A stretch of DNA of 64,000 nucleotides, taken from assembly GCF_006438965.1 (NCBI RefSeq), contig NZ_RCZM01000005.1, positions 62,001 through 126,000 on the forward strand, given 5' to 3'. The notes beneath the pieces were generated by a model that had not been told where the DNA came from, made no database searches, and saw only the letters and a list, made by a program, of their open reading frames with translations. The translations under genes and the position numbers were made by a program. Positions 1 through 9,284 of this stretch are shown here, in pieces. Numbering within the stretch: position 1 is the first letter of the stretch; the number at the start of each line of letters is the position of its first letter. The stretch is from Pedococcus bigeumensis. GTDB lineage: Bacteria; Actinomycetota; Actinomycetes; Actinomycetales; Dermatophilaceae.

Positions 1-1413
1 GGCCGAGGGTTGTGGGTTCGCTGGTGAACCCATCTCGACGACGCCTGTGTGCGACCGGCTGGCGTTGCGGAAACCGGACCCTTCCTCGCCCTCGGCCACG
101 GGCGTCGACGGCCCGCCGCCGCCACCGGCGTCACCGGAGCCGTCCCCTCCGCCGCCACCACGCTGCATACCTCTGAGGATCATCCCGATGAAGCTCGGCT
201 TGCCCTGGCTCTTGGAGTAGACGTCGAACGCCACCGCCCCGAGGAGCACCAGGCCCTTGATGATCTGGACGAAGTTGCTGTCCACGCTCATGTTGGCCAG
301 GCCGAGGTTGAGCACGCCCATCACGAGGCCGCCGATCATCGAACCCGTCACGGTGCCGACACCGCCGGCCACCGCCGCACCACCCACGAAGACGGCCGCG
401 ATCGCATCGAGCTCGAAGCCGACGCCGTCCTTGGGGTTCGCGGCATTGAGGTATGCCGTGAAGACCATCCCGGCGATGGCGGCCAGGAAGCCCATGTTGA
501 CCATGACGAACAAGTCGATCCGCTTGGTGTCGACACCCGAGAGGCGGGCCGCGTTGGAGTTGCCCCCGACGGCGTAGATGTGCCGACCCAGCACGGTCCG
601 CTGGGTGATGAAGGTGTAGAGCACGACGAGGCCGCCGAGGATCAGGCCGACGACCGGCACGCCCTTGTAGGACGCCAGCAGGAGGCCGAAGCCCAGCAGG
701 AGGCCGCAGATGACGACCAGCTTGATCACGCTGAGGGTGAGGCGCGGCACCTCCATGCCGTAGCGGCGCAGGTCGGACCGGCGCCGCAGCTCGAGGTAGA
801 CGATCACCGCGATGGCCAGGAGCGTCAGGACGAGCGTGGGGTTGTGGTACCCGGTGACCGGTCCCACCTCGGGCAGGTAGCCGTTGGCGATCTTCTGGAA
901 GCTCTCCGGCACAGGGATGGACTCGGCGTTGAGGATCATCAGGTCCAGACCGCGGAAGAGCAGCATGCCCGCGAGGGTGACGATGAAGGCAGGGATCCCG
1001 ACGTAGGCGACCCAGAAGCCCTGCCAGATGCCCACGAGGATGCCGAGGGCAAGGCCGAGCAGGATCGCTGCCGGCCACGGCAGGTCGAGCTTGGCCATCG
1101 AGAGCGCCACCGTGGCCCCGACGAATGCACTCGCCGAGCCCACCGACAGGTCGATGTGGCCGGCGATGATGACCATCACCATCCCGATGGCCAGGATGAG
1201 GATGTAGCCGTTCTGGACGAGCAGCGACGTGACGTTGCGTGGCTGGAGGAACAGGCCGTCCGTCAGCACCTGGAACATGAGCACGAGCAGCAGCAGCGCG
1301 ATCATCATCCCGTACTGGCGGATGTTGCCACTGAGCGCCTTGCGCATCTCGCTGACCAGTGACTGGGTGGGCGGCGCGGGAGCCGGGGGCGCAGGGGCGA
1401 TGTCAGTCGCCAT
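1..1413 (-). CDS. Sugar ABC transporter permease (MmsB/XylH family), 3' end beyond the window
   Basis: Inner-membrane permease of a monosaccharide importer (BPD_transp_2/AraH-XylH type), probably for L-arabinose because it ends the araBDA operon. The ATG at 1413 follows the ATPase stop (TGA 1417-1415) by one base. The frame stays open to base 1, so at least 471 residues are encoded and the C-terminus is missing. Many hydrophobic helices are visible, including the family-typical stretches GHIDLSVGS and GGAAVAGGVGTVTGSMIGG, the latter near the usual end of the fold. An unusual Gly/Ser/Pro-rich, probably cytoplasmic tail follows MILRGMQRGGGG, making this protein longer than classical AraH. Long open frames overlapping it on either strand are shadows. 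Confidence 0.9.
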   Translation of the reverse strand, partial: MATDIAPAPPAPAPPTQSLVSEMRKALSGNIRQYGMMIALLLLVLMFQVLTDGLFLQPRNVTSLLVQNGYILILAIGMVMVIIAGHIDLSVGSASAFVGATVALSMAKLDLPWPAAILLGLALGILVGIWQGFWVAYVGIPAFIVTLAGMLLFRGLDLMILNAESIPVPESFQKIANGYLPEVGPVTGYHNPTLVLTLLAIAVIVYLELRRRSDLRRYGMEVPRLTLSVIKLVVICGLLLGFGLLLASYKGVPVVGLILGGLVVLYTFITQRTVLGRHIYAVGGNSNAARLSGVDTKRIDLFVMVNMGFLAAIAGMVFTAYLNAANPKDGVGFELDAIAAVFVGGAAVAGGVGTVTGSMIGGLVMGVLNLGLANMSVDSNFVQIIKGLVLLGAVAFDVYSKSQGKPSFIGMILRGMQRGGGGGDGSGDAGGGGGPSTPVAEGEEGSGFRNASRSHTGVVEMGSPANPQPSA

Positions 1414-1414
1414 G

Positions 1415-2947
1415 TCAGTCTGCCTTTCGCTGGGTCATGTAACGCATGAGGATTTCCTGGTCGGCCTGGGCACGGGGGACGTCGGCAGTGATGACGCCGG
1501 CGCTGAGCGTGTAGATGCGGTCGCACAGCCCGAGCAGCTCGGGCAGCTCGGAGGAGATCACGAGCACGCCGCGTCCGCTGTCGGCGAGGCGGTTGATGAT
1601 CTCGTAGATCTCGTACTTGGCGCCGACGTCGATGCCCCGCGTGGGCTCGTCGAGGATCAGCACGTCGGGCTCGGTGAACATCCACTTGCCGAGGACCACC
1701 TTCTGCTGGTTGCCGCCGGACAGCTTGGCGACACCCTCCTCGATGCTCGGGGTCTTGATGTTCATGCTCTTGCGGTAGCGCTCGGCCGCAAGGACCTCTT
1801 CGCGCTCGTCGACGACGCCCCGACGCCGGATCTTCCTGAGGCCCGCTGCGGTGATGGACACCTTGATCGTGTCGAGCAGGTTCAACCCCAGGCTCTTGCG
1901 GTCCTCGGTGACGTAGGCGAGCCCGGCGTCGATGGCCTTCTGGACGGTGTTCGCGCGCAGGGTCCGGCCGTCCTTGACCAGCTCGCCGCCGAGCTTGTGG
2001 CCGTAGGACTCACCGAAGACGCTGCGGGCCAGCTCGGTGCGCCCGGCACCCATCAGTCCGGCCAGGCCGACGATCTCGCCGCGGCGGATGCTGAGGTTCG
2101 CGTTCTTGACGACGAGACGCGACGAGTCGTGTGGGTGTCCGACCGACCAGTCACGGATCTCGAGCAGGAGGTCGCCGACCGAGGGTTCGTGTGGCGGGAA
2201 CCGGTGGTCCAGGTCGCGGCCGACCATCCCGCGGATGATCCGGTTCTCGTTGACCTCGCCCATGGTGACGTCCAGCGTCTCGATGGTGCGGCCGTCGCGG
2301 ATGATGGTGATCGAGTCGGACACCTCCTCGATCTCGCCCAGCTTGTGGCTGATCATGATCGACGTGATGCCCTTGGCCTTGAGGCCGAGCAACAGGTCCA
2401 GGAGGTGCCGGCTGTCGGTGTCGTTCAGGGCGGCGGTGGGCTCGTCGAGGATGAGCAGCTTGACGTCCTTGGCCAGCGCCTTGGCGATCTCGACGAGCTG
2501 CTGCTTGCCGATGCCGATGTTCTTGACCTGGCTGTTCGGGTCCTCGTCGAGCCCGACCCGCGCGAGCAGGTCGAGGGCACGCTGGCGCGCGACCGGCCAG
2601 TTGATGACTCCGGCCTTTCCCTGCTCGTTTCCGAGGAAGAGGTTCTCGACGATCGAGAGCTCGGGGATGAGCGCCAGCTCCTGGTGGATGATGACGATTC
2701 CAGCGGCCTCGCTGTCGCGGATGCCCTTGAACTCCATCTCCTGGCCCTCGAAGACGATGTCGCCGAGGTAGGACCCGTGCGGGTAGACGCCGGAAAGCAC
2801 CTTCATCAGGGTCGACTTCCCGGCACCGTTCTCACCACAGATGCTGTGGATCTCGCCTCGCTGCACGGACAGGTTCACGTCCGACAGCGCCCGGACTCCC
2901 GGGAACTCCTTGGTGATGTCGCGCATCGTGAGGATCGGGGTGGACAT
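1415..2947 (-). CDS. Sugar ABC transporter ATP-binding protein, two ATPase domains (MmsA/GguA type)
   Basis: Cytoplasmic ATPase of the monosaccharide importer, 510 residues, the usual size for XylG/AraG/GguA proteins. It contains two nucleotide-binding domains: the first has Walker [10 protein letters not shown] near residue 38 and Walker [13 protein letters not shown]; the second has the signature [14 protein letters not shown] and Walker [13 protein letters not shown]. As is usual in this family, the signature of the first half is degenerate ([15 protein letters not shown]) and the second Walker A is altered ([10 protein letters not shown]). A GGAGG ribosome-binding site lies 8 nt before the ATG. 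It sits between the binding protein and permease genes. Confidence 0.95.
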   Translation of the reverse strand: MSTPILTMRDITKEFPGVRALSDVNLSVQRGEIHSICGENGAGKSTLMKVLSGVYPHGSYLGDIVFEGQEMEFKGIRDSEAAGIVIIHQELALIPELSIVENLFLGNEQGKAGVINWPVARQRALDLLARVGLDEDPNSQVKNIGIGKQQLVEIAKALAKDVKLLILDEPTAALNDTDSRHLLDLLLGLKAKGITSIMISHKLGEIEEVSDSITIIRDGRTIETLDVTMGEVNENRIIRGMVGRDLDHRFPPHEPSVGDLLLEIRDWSVGHPHDSSRLVVKNANLSIRRGEIVGLAGLMGAGRTELARSVFGESYGHKLGGELVKDGRTLRANTVQKAIDAGLAYVTEDRKSLGLNLLDTIKVSITAAGLRKIRRRGVVDEREEVLAAERYRKSMNIKTPSIEEGVAKLSGGNQQKVVLGKWMFTEPDVLILDEPTRGIDVGAKYEIYEIINRLADSGRGVLVISSELPELLGLCDRIYTLSAGVITADVPRAQADQEILMRYMTQRKAD

Positions 2948-3072
2948 CCGCGCAGCCTCCGTGGGTGGTGGTCGTGGTTGTGTCTATCGGGATGCGGGTG
3001 GCACTGCCACCTGCCTGGTGTCCGTGGCGGCGGACGGTCATCCGTCCGCCGCCACGGAGCTGGTGGGGCGTC

Positions 3073-4167
3073 CTACTTGAGGTCGGCCTCGGTGTAGTAC
3101 TTCGCCTTGAGCAGGATGTCCTTGACGTTGGACTTGTCGGCAGCCACCGGGTCGAGCAGCTGGGTCGGGACCTTCTTGACGCCGTTGTCATAGGACTCGG
3201 TGTCGTTGACCGTGACGGTCTTCTTGCCCGCGATCTCGGTGATCATCGTGACCGTGGCCTGGGCCAGGTCCCGGGTGTTCTTGAAGACCGTCGAGTACTG
3301 CTCGCCCGCGAGGATCGACTTGACCGACTCGAGCTCGGCGTCCTGACCGGTGACGACCGGGAGCTTCTTGCCGCCGCTGCCGTAACCGCTGCCCTTGAGG
3401 GCGGCGATGATGCCACGGGACAGACCGTCGTAGGGCGACAGCACGCCGTTCACGTCAGCCTTGGAGTAGGACTTCGTCAGCACGTTCTCCATGCGCTTCT
3501 TGGCCACCGCCGCGTCCCAGCGAAGGGTCGCCACGGTCTTGAAGTTCGTCTCGCCGGACGCGATCTTGATGTCGCCCGCGTCGATCTTCGGCTGGAGGAC
3601 CTGCATGGCGCCGTTGAAGAAGAACGTGGCGTTGTTGTCGTCCGGGGAGCCGGCGAAGAGCTCGACGTTCCACGGCTTGGGAGCGCCACTCGCCTCGAGG
3701 CCGGCGAGCAGGGACTCGGCCTGCAGCTTGCCGACCTTGAGGTTGTCAAAGGTGGTGTAGTAGTCGACGGCGTCGGTGTCGCGCAGCAGCCGGTCGTAGG
3801 CGATCACCGGGATGCCGGCGTCCTTGGCCTCCTTGAGGGCACCCTTGAGGGCAGTGCCGTCGATGGAGGCGACGACGAGGACCTGGTTCTGCTTGGTCAC
3901 CATGTCGTTGACCTGGGTGACCTGCGTGGGGATGTCGTCGTTGGCGTACTGGAGGTTGACCTTGTAGCCGGCGGCCTCGAGCTGCTGCTTGATGTAGTCG
4001 CCGTCCTTGATCCACCGCTCGGACGTCTTGGTGGGCATCGCCACGCCGATGGTGCCCTTGACGTTGGCAGCCTTGCTGCCGGACGAGGCGTCGTCCGTCT
4101 GGCGACCGCAGGCGCTGAGGCCGACTGCGAGGAGGCCGACGGCCGCTACCGCGATGATTCTGCGCAC
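3073..4167 (-). CDS. Sugar-binding lipoprotein of the ABC importer (ChvE-like)
   Basis: Extracellular substrate-binding lipoprotein of the sugar importer, about 364 residues. The N-terminus is a lipoprotein signal: basic VRR, a hydrophobic core and the lipobox LSAC followed by G, with the lipid-modified Cys at about residue 20. The mature part is a type 1 periplasmic-binding fold resembling ChvE (AMPTKTSERW near the start, PVIAYDRLL in the middle, GQDAE near the hinge). I prefer the GTG at 4167 because GGAG lies 6 nt upstream; an ATG at 4179 would add four residues with a poorer site. A gap of 97 bases separates it from araA, enough for its own promoter. Substrate is inferred from the ara genes. 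Confidence 0.9.
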   Translation of the reverse strand: MRRIIAVAAVGLLAVGLSACGRQTDDASSGSKAANVKGTIGVAMPTKTSERWIKDGDYIKQQLEAAGYKVNLQYANDDIPTQVTQVNDMVTKQNQVLVVASIDGTALKGALKEAKDAGIPVIAYDRLLRDTDAVDYYTTFDNLKVGKLQAESLLAGLEASGAPKPWNVELFAGSPDDNNATFFFNGAMQVLQPKIDAGDIKIASGETNFKTVATLRWDAAVAKKRMENVLTKSYSKADVNGVLSPYDGLSRGIIAALKGSGYGSGGKKLPVVTGQDAELESVKSILAGEQYSTVFKNTRDLAQATVTMITEIAGKKTVTVNDTESYDNGVKKVPTQLLDPVAADKSNVKDILLKAKYYTEADLK

Positions 4168-4264
4168 TGTGTGCTCCATTCCATGGATGTCAACCTGCGG
4201 AGACGCCGGCTGAGGTATTGATGGGTGTTCGGTTATTCAGTTGTGCGCCAACGGGCACGGTGCC

Positions 4265-5764
4265 TCACAGGCCTTGCGCCAGCCGGTGGTAAGCGGCGTT
4301 CCACCGCAGCTCGCGAACGAAGCCGCGGGTGGTCGTGTCGGCGTCGATGAGGGCCAGCTCGAGGCCCGTCATCTCGGCGAAGTCGTGGAGGTGCTCAGCC
4401 GTCAGGGCGGTGGACAGCACCGTGTGGTGCGGACCTCCTGAGACCAACCAGGACTCGGTTGCAGTGCGCAGGTCGGGACGCGGGCTCCACACGGCCCGGG
4501 CGACCGGGAGGTTGGGCAGGTCCGCCAGTGGTGGCACGACGTCGATCTCGTTCGCCGTGAGCCGAAACCGGTCACCCAGGTCGGAGATCCCCACCACGAT
4601 GCCCTCGCCGGGTGCGGCGGTGAACACGAGCCGCACCGGGTCCTCGCGCCCCCCGATGCCGAGGGGGTGGATCTCGAGGGTCGGCCGCTCGGCCGCGATC
4701 GACGGACAGACCTCGAGCATGTGGGCGCCGAGGATCAGCTCGCGACCAGGCTCCAGGTGGTAGGTGTAGTCCTCCATGAACGAGGTGCCGCCCGGCAGCC
4801 CCTGCGCCATCACCTTCAGCGTGCGGAGCATGACCGAGGTCTTCCAGTCGCCCTCCCCGCCGAAACCGTAGCCGTCGGCCATGAGGCGCTGCACCGCCAG
4901 GCCGGGCAGTTGGCGCAGGCCGCCGAGGTCTTCGAAGTTGGTGGTGAAGGCGTGGTAGCCGCCTTCCTCGAGGAAGGTCCGGAGGCCGAGCTCGATCCGT
5001 GCCCCGTAGCGCAGGGACGCGTGCCGTGCACCGTCCGCGCGCAGCTCCGGCGCCACGGCATACAGGTCCTCGTACTCCTTCACGAGCGTGTCGACGTCGG
5101 CGTCGGCCACCTGGTCGACGACGGTCACGAGGTCGTTCACGCCGTAGGTGTTGACCGAGACCCCGAGACGCAGCTCGGCCTCGACCTTGTCTCCGTCGGT
5201 GACGGCGACGTCGCGCATGTTGTCGCCGAAGCGCACCACCCGCAGCGTGCGCAGGGACGCCCGGGCGACAGCGGCGCGGGCCCAGGTCGCCACGCGTTCG
5301 ACCGTCGTGGGGTCGCTGACGTGCCCTGTCACGGTCTTGCGGGTGACCCCGACCCTGGTCTGGATGTATCCGAACTCGCGGTCGCCGTGGGCGGCCTGGT
5401 TGAGGTTCATGAAGTCCATGTCGATGGTCGCCCACGGGAGGTCGCGTCCGGCCTGCGTGTGCAGGTGCAGCAGCGGCTTGGCCAGGGCGTCGAGACCGGA
5501 GATCCACATCTTCGCCGGGGAGAACGTGTGCATCCACGCGATCACCCCGACGACGTCGTCGTCGCTGTTGGCGTCGAGCATGACCCGGCGGATCGACGCG
5601 GCGTCGGTCAGGATCGGCTTGGCCACCACCTCGGCAGGCAGAGTCCCGGCGTCGCGGAGGGCGTCCGAGATGACGGCGGACTGTGTGGCGACCTGGCGCA
5701 GCACGTCCTCGCCGTACAGGCTCTGGCTGCCCGTGAGGAACCAGATCGTCGGCTGACTGCTCAT
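4265..5764 (-). CDS. araA: L-arabinose isomerase
   Basis: Converts L-arabinose to L-ribulose, the first step of arabinose catabolism, in the cytoplasm. 499 residues, matching the roughly 500 of characterised AraA proteins. The N-terminus ([19 protein letters not shown]) and the segments [15 protein letters not shown]-like (here [15 protein letters not shown]), [11 protein letters not shown] and [11 protein letters not shown] are AraA hallmarks; the Glu of GEGDWK and that of FMEDYTY are expected catalytic/metal ligands. The ATG at 5764 overlaps the araD stop by 4 bases (ATGA). A longer open frame extends upstream to 6550 but it runs through araD in another frame, so the ATG giving MSSQPTIW is chosen. 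Confidence 0.97.
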   Translation of the reverse strand: MSSQPTIWFLTGSQSLYGEDVLRQVATQSAVISDALRDAGTLPAEVVAKPILTDAASIRRVMLDANSDDDVVGVIAWMHTFSPAKMWISGLDALAKPLLHLHTQAGRDLPWATIDMDFMNLNQAAHGDREFGYIQTRVGVTRKTVTGHVSDPTTVERVATWARAAVARASLRTLRVVRFGDNMRDVAVTDGDKVEAELRLGVSVNTYGVNDLVTVVDQVADADVDTLVKEYEDLYAVAPELRADGARHASLRYGARIELGLRTFLEEGGYHAFTTNFEDLGGLRQLPGLAVQRLMADGYGFGGEGDWKTSVMLRTLKVMAQGLPGGTSFMEDYTYHLEPGRELILGAHMLEVCPSIAAERPTLEIHPLGIGGREDPVRLVFTAAPGEGIVVGISDLGDRFRLTANEIDVVPPLADLPNLPVARAVWSPRPDLRTATESWLVSGGPHHTVLSTALTAEHLHDFAEMTGLELALIDADTTTRGFVRELRWNAAYHRLAQGL

Positions 5765-6459
5765 GAGGTGGGAGTTCCCTTCTGCCCGTATACGTTCTGG
5801 TAGCGGTCGTAGAGCCGGTCTATGTCGGCCTGGTCGAGGCGCCATGGGTTGCCCAGCTGGCTGGCGACGTGCACGGTGCGCGCGACGTCCTCGAGCATCA
5901 CGGCCGTCTTGACGGCTGCACGGGCGTCGGGACCCACCGTGAAGGGGCCGTGCCCACCCATCAGGACTGCCTTGGACCGGGTGCCGGCCAGGGTCTGGAC
6001 CAGACCGCGGCCGATGGAGTCGTCGCCGATCATGGCGAACGGGCCGATGGGGATGTCTCCGCCGAACTCGTCCGCCATCATCGTGAGGACGCAGGGGATC
6101 GGCTCGCGCCGGGCGCACCAGGCCGTGGCATAGGTCGAGTGCGTGTGGACGACTCCCCCGACCTCGGGCAGGTGGGCGTAGACATAGCCAGCGGCGGCGG
6201 TGTCGGAGGAGGGCGCGTGCGATCCTTCGACCAGTCGGCCCTCGAAGTCGGTCACGACCATCACGTCCGCGGTGAGCTGGTCGTAGGTGACGCCGGACGG
6301 CTTGATCACCAGCAGCTCCTCGCCCGGAACCCTCGCCGAGACGTTGCCGGCAGTCCAGACCACCAGGGAGTTGCGGGTGAGCTCGGCGTGTAGGTCCGCG
6401 ACCGAGACTCGCAGCGCGTCGACGGCCTCGCGCACCGCGGGCATGGTCAGGATGCTCAT
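5761..6459 (-). CDS. araD: L-ribulose-5-phosphate 4-epimerase
   Basis: Class II aldolase/epimerase converting L-ribulose 5-phosphate to D-xylulose 5-phosphate, which enters the pentose phosphate pathway. 232 residues, as in E. coli AraD (231). Visible motifs are TAGNVSARV near residue 39, [10 protein letters not shown], the zinc-binding [10 protein letters not shown] near residue 95 and GGHGPF (third zinc His region). The start ATG at 6459 overlaps the araB stop (ATGA) and the stop overlaps the araA start, so the three enzymes are translationally coupled. Confidence 0.97.
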   Translation of the reverse strand: MSILTMPAVREAVDALRVSVADLHAELTRNSLVVWTAGNVSARVPGEELLVIKPSGVTYDQLTADVMVVTDFEGRLVEGSHAPSSDTAAAGYVYAHLPEVGGVVHTHSTYATAWCARREPIPCVLTMMADEFGGDIPIGPFAMIGDDSIGRGLVQTLAGTRSKAVLMGGHGPFTVGPDARAAVKTAVMLEDVARTVHVASQLGNPWRLDQADIDRLYDRYQNVYGQKGTPTS

Positions 6460-8126
6460 GAGAGGGCCTTCCGGCGAATCGTCTTGAGGCGGCGCATGAC
6501 GTCGTTGCCGCCGCGACCGAAGTGGTCGTGCAGCGCGAGGTACTCGGCATACAGCTCGTCGTAGGCGGCGACGTTCTCCGGGACCGGCGTGAAGGCCCCG
6601 ACGGTGCGACCGCCCATGGCCTGCGCGGCCTTGCGGATGTCGGGGTAGGCCCCGGCGGCCACCGCGGCGTGGATTGCCGCCCCGAGCGCTGGACCCTGCC
6701 CGGACTTCACGGCCGACAAGGGCAGGTTGAGGACGTCGGCGTAGATCTGCATCAGCAACGGGTTGCGCAGCAACCCGCCCGCGACGATGAACTCGGTGAC
6801 GGGCACGCCGGCACCCCTGAACGCCTCGACGATGACCCTGGCGCCGAACGCGGTGGACTCGAGCAGCGCGCGGTAGGTGTCCTCGGGGAGCGTCGCCAGC
6901 GTCTGGCCGACCACGAGCCCGGACAGCTCGTGGTCCACGAGGGTCGAGCGGTTGCCGCTGTGCCAGTCGAGCGCCAGGAGCCCGTGGGCGCCGATGGGCT
7001 GCGCCGCGGCCAGCTCGGTGAGGTGCTCGTGGACGGACACCCCGGCCTGCTCCGCTGCCGCGTGGTACTGCGGCGGGACGCAGGTCTGGACGAACCAGCC
7101 GAAGATGTCTCCCACCCCCGACTGCCCGGCCTCGTAGCCCCAGAGACCGGGGATGATGCCGCCGTCGACGACGCCGCACATGCCCGGGACGTCGCGCAGC
7201 ACGGCGCTGCTGAGGACGTGACAGGTCGAGGTGCCCATGATCGCGACGAGCTGTCCGGGTTCGACGGCCTGGGCTGCGGGTGCCGACACGTGGGCGTCGA
7301 CGTTGCCGACCGCGACGACGATGCCCTCGGGCAGCCCGGTCCACGAGGCGGCTTCCGCGGTCAGGTGTCCCGCGGGCTCGCCGAGCTGGCCGATCCGGTG
7401 CTCGAGCTTGTCCTCGACGAAGCCGGCGAAGCGGGGGTCGAGCGCTGTGAGGAAGTCCCGGCTCGGGTACTCGCCGTCCTGGTAGATCCCCTTGTATCCG
7501 GCGGAGCAGGCGTTGCGGACGTACTCCCCACACAGCTGCCACACGATCCAGTCCGCGAGCTCCACGAAGTGGGCCATCGCGGCATACACCGCCGGGGCCT
7601 CCTCGAGGATCTGCAGGCCCTTGGCGAACTCCCACTCCGAGGAGATGAGGCCGCCGTAGCGACCCAACCACTGCTCACCGCGCTCGTCGGCGAGGGCGTT
7701 GATGCGGTCGGCCTGGCCCTGGGCGGCGTGGTGGCGCCACAGCTTGACGTAGGCGTGCGGCTCGGACGCGAAGTCGGCCGTCTCGCAGAGCGGGGTGCCG
7801 TCCGCCAAGGTGGGAACCATCGTGCAGGCCGTGAAGTCCGTGGCGATGCCGACGACCTGCCCCGGGGCGACACCCGACTCACGCAGGGCCTCGGGAACCG
7901 CGGTCCGGAGGACGTGGACGTAGTCGGTGGGGACCTGCAGGGCCCACTCGGGAGGGAGCCGCTCGCCGGTGCCCGGGAGCACCTCGTCGATGACCGCGTG
8001 GGGGTAGACGCTGACCGCGCTGCCCAGCTCGGCACCGTCGCTGACCCGGACCACCACGGCACGGCCGGACAGCGTCCCGAAGTCGACGCCGACGACATAG
8101 CTGTCGTCGTGGTCCTCGTTCGTCAT
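6456..8126 (-). CDS. araB: Ribulokinase
   Basis: ATP-dependent kinase that phosphorylates L-ribulose. FGGY-family sugar kinase of 556 residues: the phosphate-1 loop [15 protein letters not shown] at the N-terminus, DFTACTMVP after the first domain, AIMGTSTCH and the C-terminal [17 protein letters not shown] typical of AraB. First gene of the ara operon; GAGGAG lies about 6 nt before the ATG, and the upstream 145 bases hold a strong promoter overlapped by two LacI-type operators. Its 3' end overlaps araD by 4 bases. Confidence 0.97.
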   Translation of the reverse strand: MTNEDHDDSYVVGVDFGTLSGRAVVVRVSDGAELGSAVSVYPHAVIDEVLPGTGERLPPEWALQVPTDYVHVLRTAVPEALRESGVAPGQVVGIATDFTACTMVPTLADGTPLCETADFASEPHAYVKLWRHHAAQGQADRINALADERGEQWLGRYGGLISSEWEFAKGLQILEEAPAVYAAMAHFVELADWIVWQLCGEYVRNACSAGYKGIYQDGEYPSRDFLTALDPRFAGFVEDKLEHRIGQLGEPAGHLTAEAASWTGLPEGIVVAVGNVDAHVSAPAAQAVEPGQLVAIMGTSTCHVLSSAVLRDVPGMCGVVDGGIIPGLWGYEAGQSGVGDIFGWFVQTCVPPQYHAAAEQAGVSVHEHLTELAAAQPIGAHGLLALDWHSGNRSTLVDHELSGLVVGQTLATLPEDTYRALLESTAFGARVIVEAFRGAGVPVTEFIVAGGLLRNPLLMQIYADVLNLPLSAVKSGQGPALGAAIHAAVAAGAYPDIRKAAQAMGGRTVGAFTPVPENVAAYDELYAEYLALHDHFGRGGNDVMRRLKTIRRKALS

Positions 8127-8169
8127 CGAACGCTCCTCGTGCTGGTGGTTCGTCAGTGAGCCGTCGCGT

Positions 8170-8214
8170 GTTAGCGCTAACCAGTGATGTTAGCGCTAAC
8201 ATCAGCCCTGTCAA
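8170..8214 (-). promoter_or_regulatory. ara promoter with two LacI-type operators
   Basis: On the minus strand a perfect -35 TTGACA (8214-8209) is followed after 16 bases by a -10 TAACAT (8192-8187). Two copies of the palindrome GTTAGCGCTAAC lie at 8170-8181 and 8189-8200, with centres 19 bases apart, about two helical turns. The copy at the -10 extends to a perfect 18-bp palindrome GATGTTAGCGCTAACATC (8186-8203). The central CG and the NTTAGCGCTAAN shape are classical for LacI/GalR operators. Binding here would block polymerase. The likely ligand protein is the LacI regulator encoded just upstream. Confidence 0.88.
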
Positions 8215-8270
8215 GGGACAGCCGGAAATTGGCCCGGTTCGACCCGGAGCAACGCGCCAGGGCGACGCGG

Positions 8271-9284
8271 TCAGCCGCGACGACGCCCGGTCGACGCCCG
8301 CACCACGAGCTTGGGTGGCACCGTGACGGTCCCCTCGTCGAGCTCGCCACGGAGCGCGGAGGTGAGCAGACCCATGGCCCCGCGACCCAGGGCCACGAAG
8401 TTCTGCCGGATGGTGGTGAGCGGCGGCGTGAAGAACTCGGACTCGGGAAGGTCGTCGAAACCGACGATGCTCACGTCGCCGGGCACCGTGCGGCCGGCCT
8501 CCGCGAGAGCCCGCAGCACACCGATCGACATCTGGTCGTTGGCCACGAAGATCGCCGTCACCTCTGAGGCTGCGGCGAGTCGACGGCCGAGGCGGTAGCC
8601 GCTGGAGGCGGTCCAGTCCCCCATCAGGGGCTCGGACACCGGCAGCCCCGCCTCGTCCATCGCCGCGCGCCAGCCGTGCATGCGGGCCTCGGCCTGGTAC
8701 CAGTCCGACGGACCGCTGAGGTGGGCGATGTTGCGGTGCCCGAGGTCGATGAGGTGCTGGGTGGCCAACCGCGCGCCGGCCTCGTGGTCCACGCCGACCG
8801 ACAGGCGGGCACGCACCGGGTTGGCGTCGAGCACCACCACGGGGACCGGCAGCCGTGACCCCACTCCCAGGTCCAGGCCTGTGTCGACCGGGGCGATCAG
8901 GACGATGGCCTCGACCGACTCCCCCACCAGGTGCTCGAGGGCATCCTGGGTCGCCTTCGGGGTCACCTCGGGCAGGGAGGCGAGCACCATGCCGTAGCCC
9001 TCGGCGCGGGCAGCCACCTCGAGGCCCACCACGGTGCTCGACGGTCCGAAGAAGCCAAGTCCTGCAACGACCACACCGACGACGCCGCTCTTCTGCGTGG
9101 CCAGCGCCTTGGCTGCACTGTTGCCCCGGTACCCGAGCTCGGCAACCGCCTCGAGCACCCGGGCACGAGTGTCGGGAGCCACCCGGGCCGAGCCGTTCAC
9201 GACACGCGACACCGTCTGGTGCGAAACTCCCGCAACCCGGGCCACGTCCTCCAGACGCGGGGCCGTGCGAGGGGCCGTGGTCAC
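8271..9284 (-). CDS. LacI-family transcriptional regulator of the arabinose operon
   Basis: DNA-binding repressor of 337 residues. An N-terminal LacI helix-turn-helix (LEDVARVAGVSHQTVSRVVNG, residues about 10-30) and hinge helix (NSAAKALATQKS) precede a periplasmic-binding-like effector domain (GVVGVVVAGLGFFGPS onward; SIVGFDDLPESEFFTPPLTTIRQ near the end). It is placed directly upstream of the two operators before araB, so repression of araBDA and the transporter relieved by arabinose or a derivative is the simple reading. The GTG start overlaps the menD stop (GTGA), which is odd because menD has no link to sugar use; no separate promoter is obvious inside menD. Confidence 0.93.
   Translation of the reverse strand: MTTAPRTAPRLEDVARVAGVSHQTVSRVVNGSARVAPDTRARVLEAVAELGYRGNSAAKALATQKSGVVGVVVAGLGFFGPSSTVVGLEVAARAEGYGMVLASLPEVTPKATQDALEHLVGESVEAIVLIAPVDTGLDLGVGSRLPVPVVVLDANPVRARLSVGVDHEAGARLATQHLIDLGHRNIAHLSGPSDWYQAEARMHGWRAAMDEAGLPVSEPLMGDWTASSGYRLGRRLAAASEVTAIFVANDQMSIGVLRALAEAGRTVPGDVSIVGFDDLPESEFFTPPLTTIRQNFVALGRGAMGLLTSALRGELDEGTVTVPPKLVVRASTGRRRG

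Noticed and set aside
131-1078. Minus-strand frame of 315 codons inside the permease gene
   Set aside because: Out of frame with the permease, which shows clear transmembrane and family motifs; Arg/Pro/His-rich shadow.
1229-3097. Plus-strand open frame of 622 codons across the sugar ABC transporter genes
   Set aside because: Antisense shadow of the ATPase and permease genes; its translation has no family motif and is Asp/Val/Leu-rich as GC-rich shadows are.
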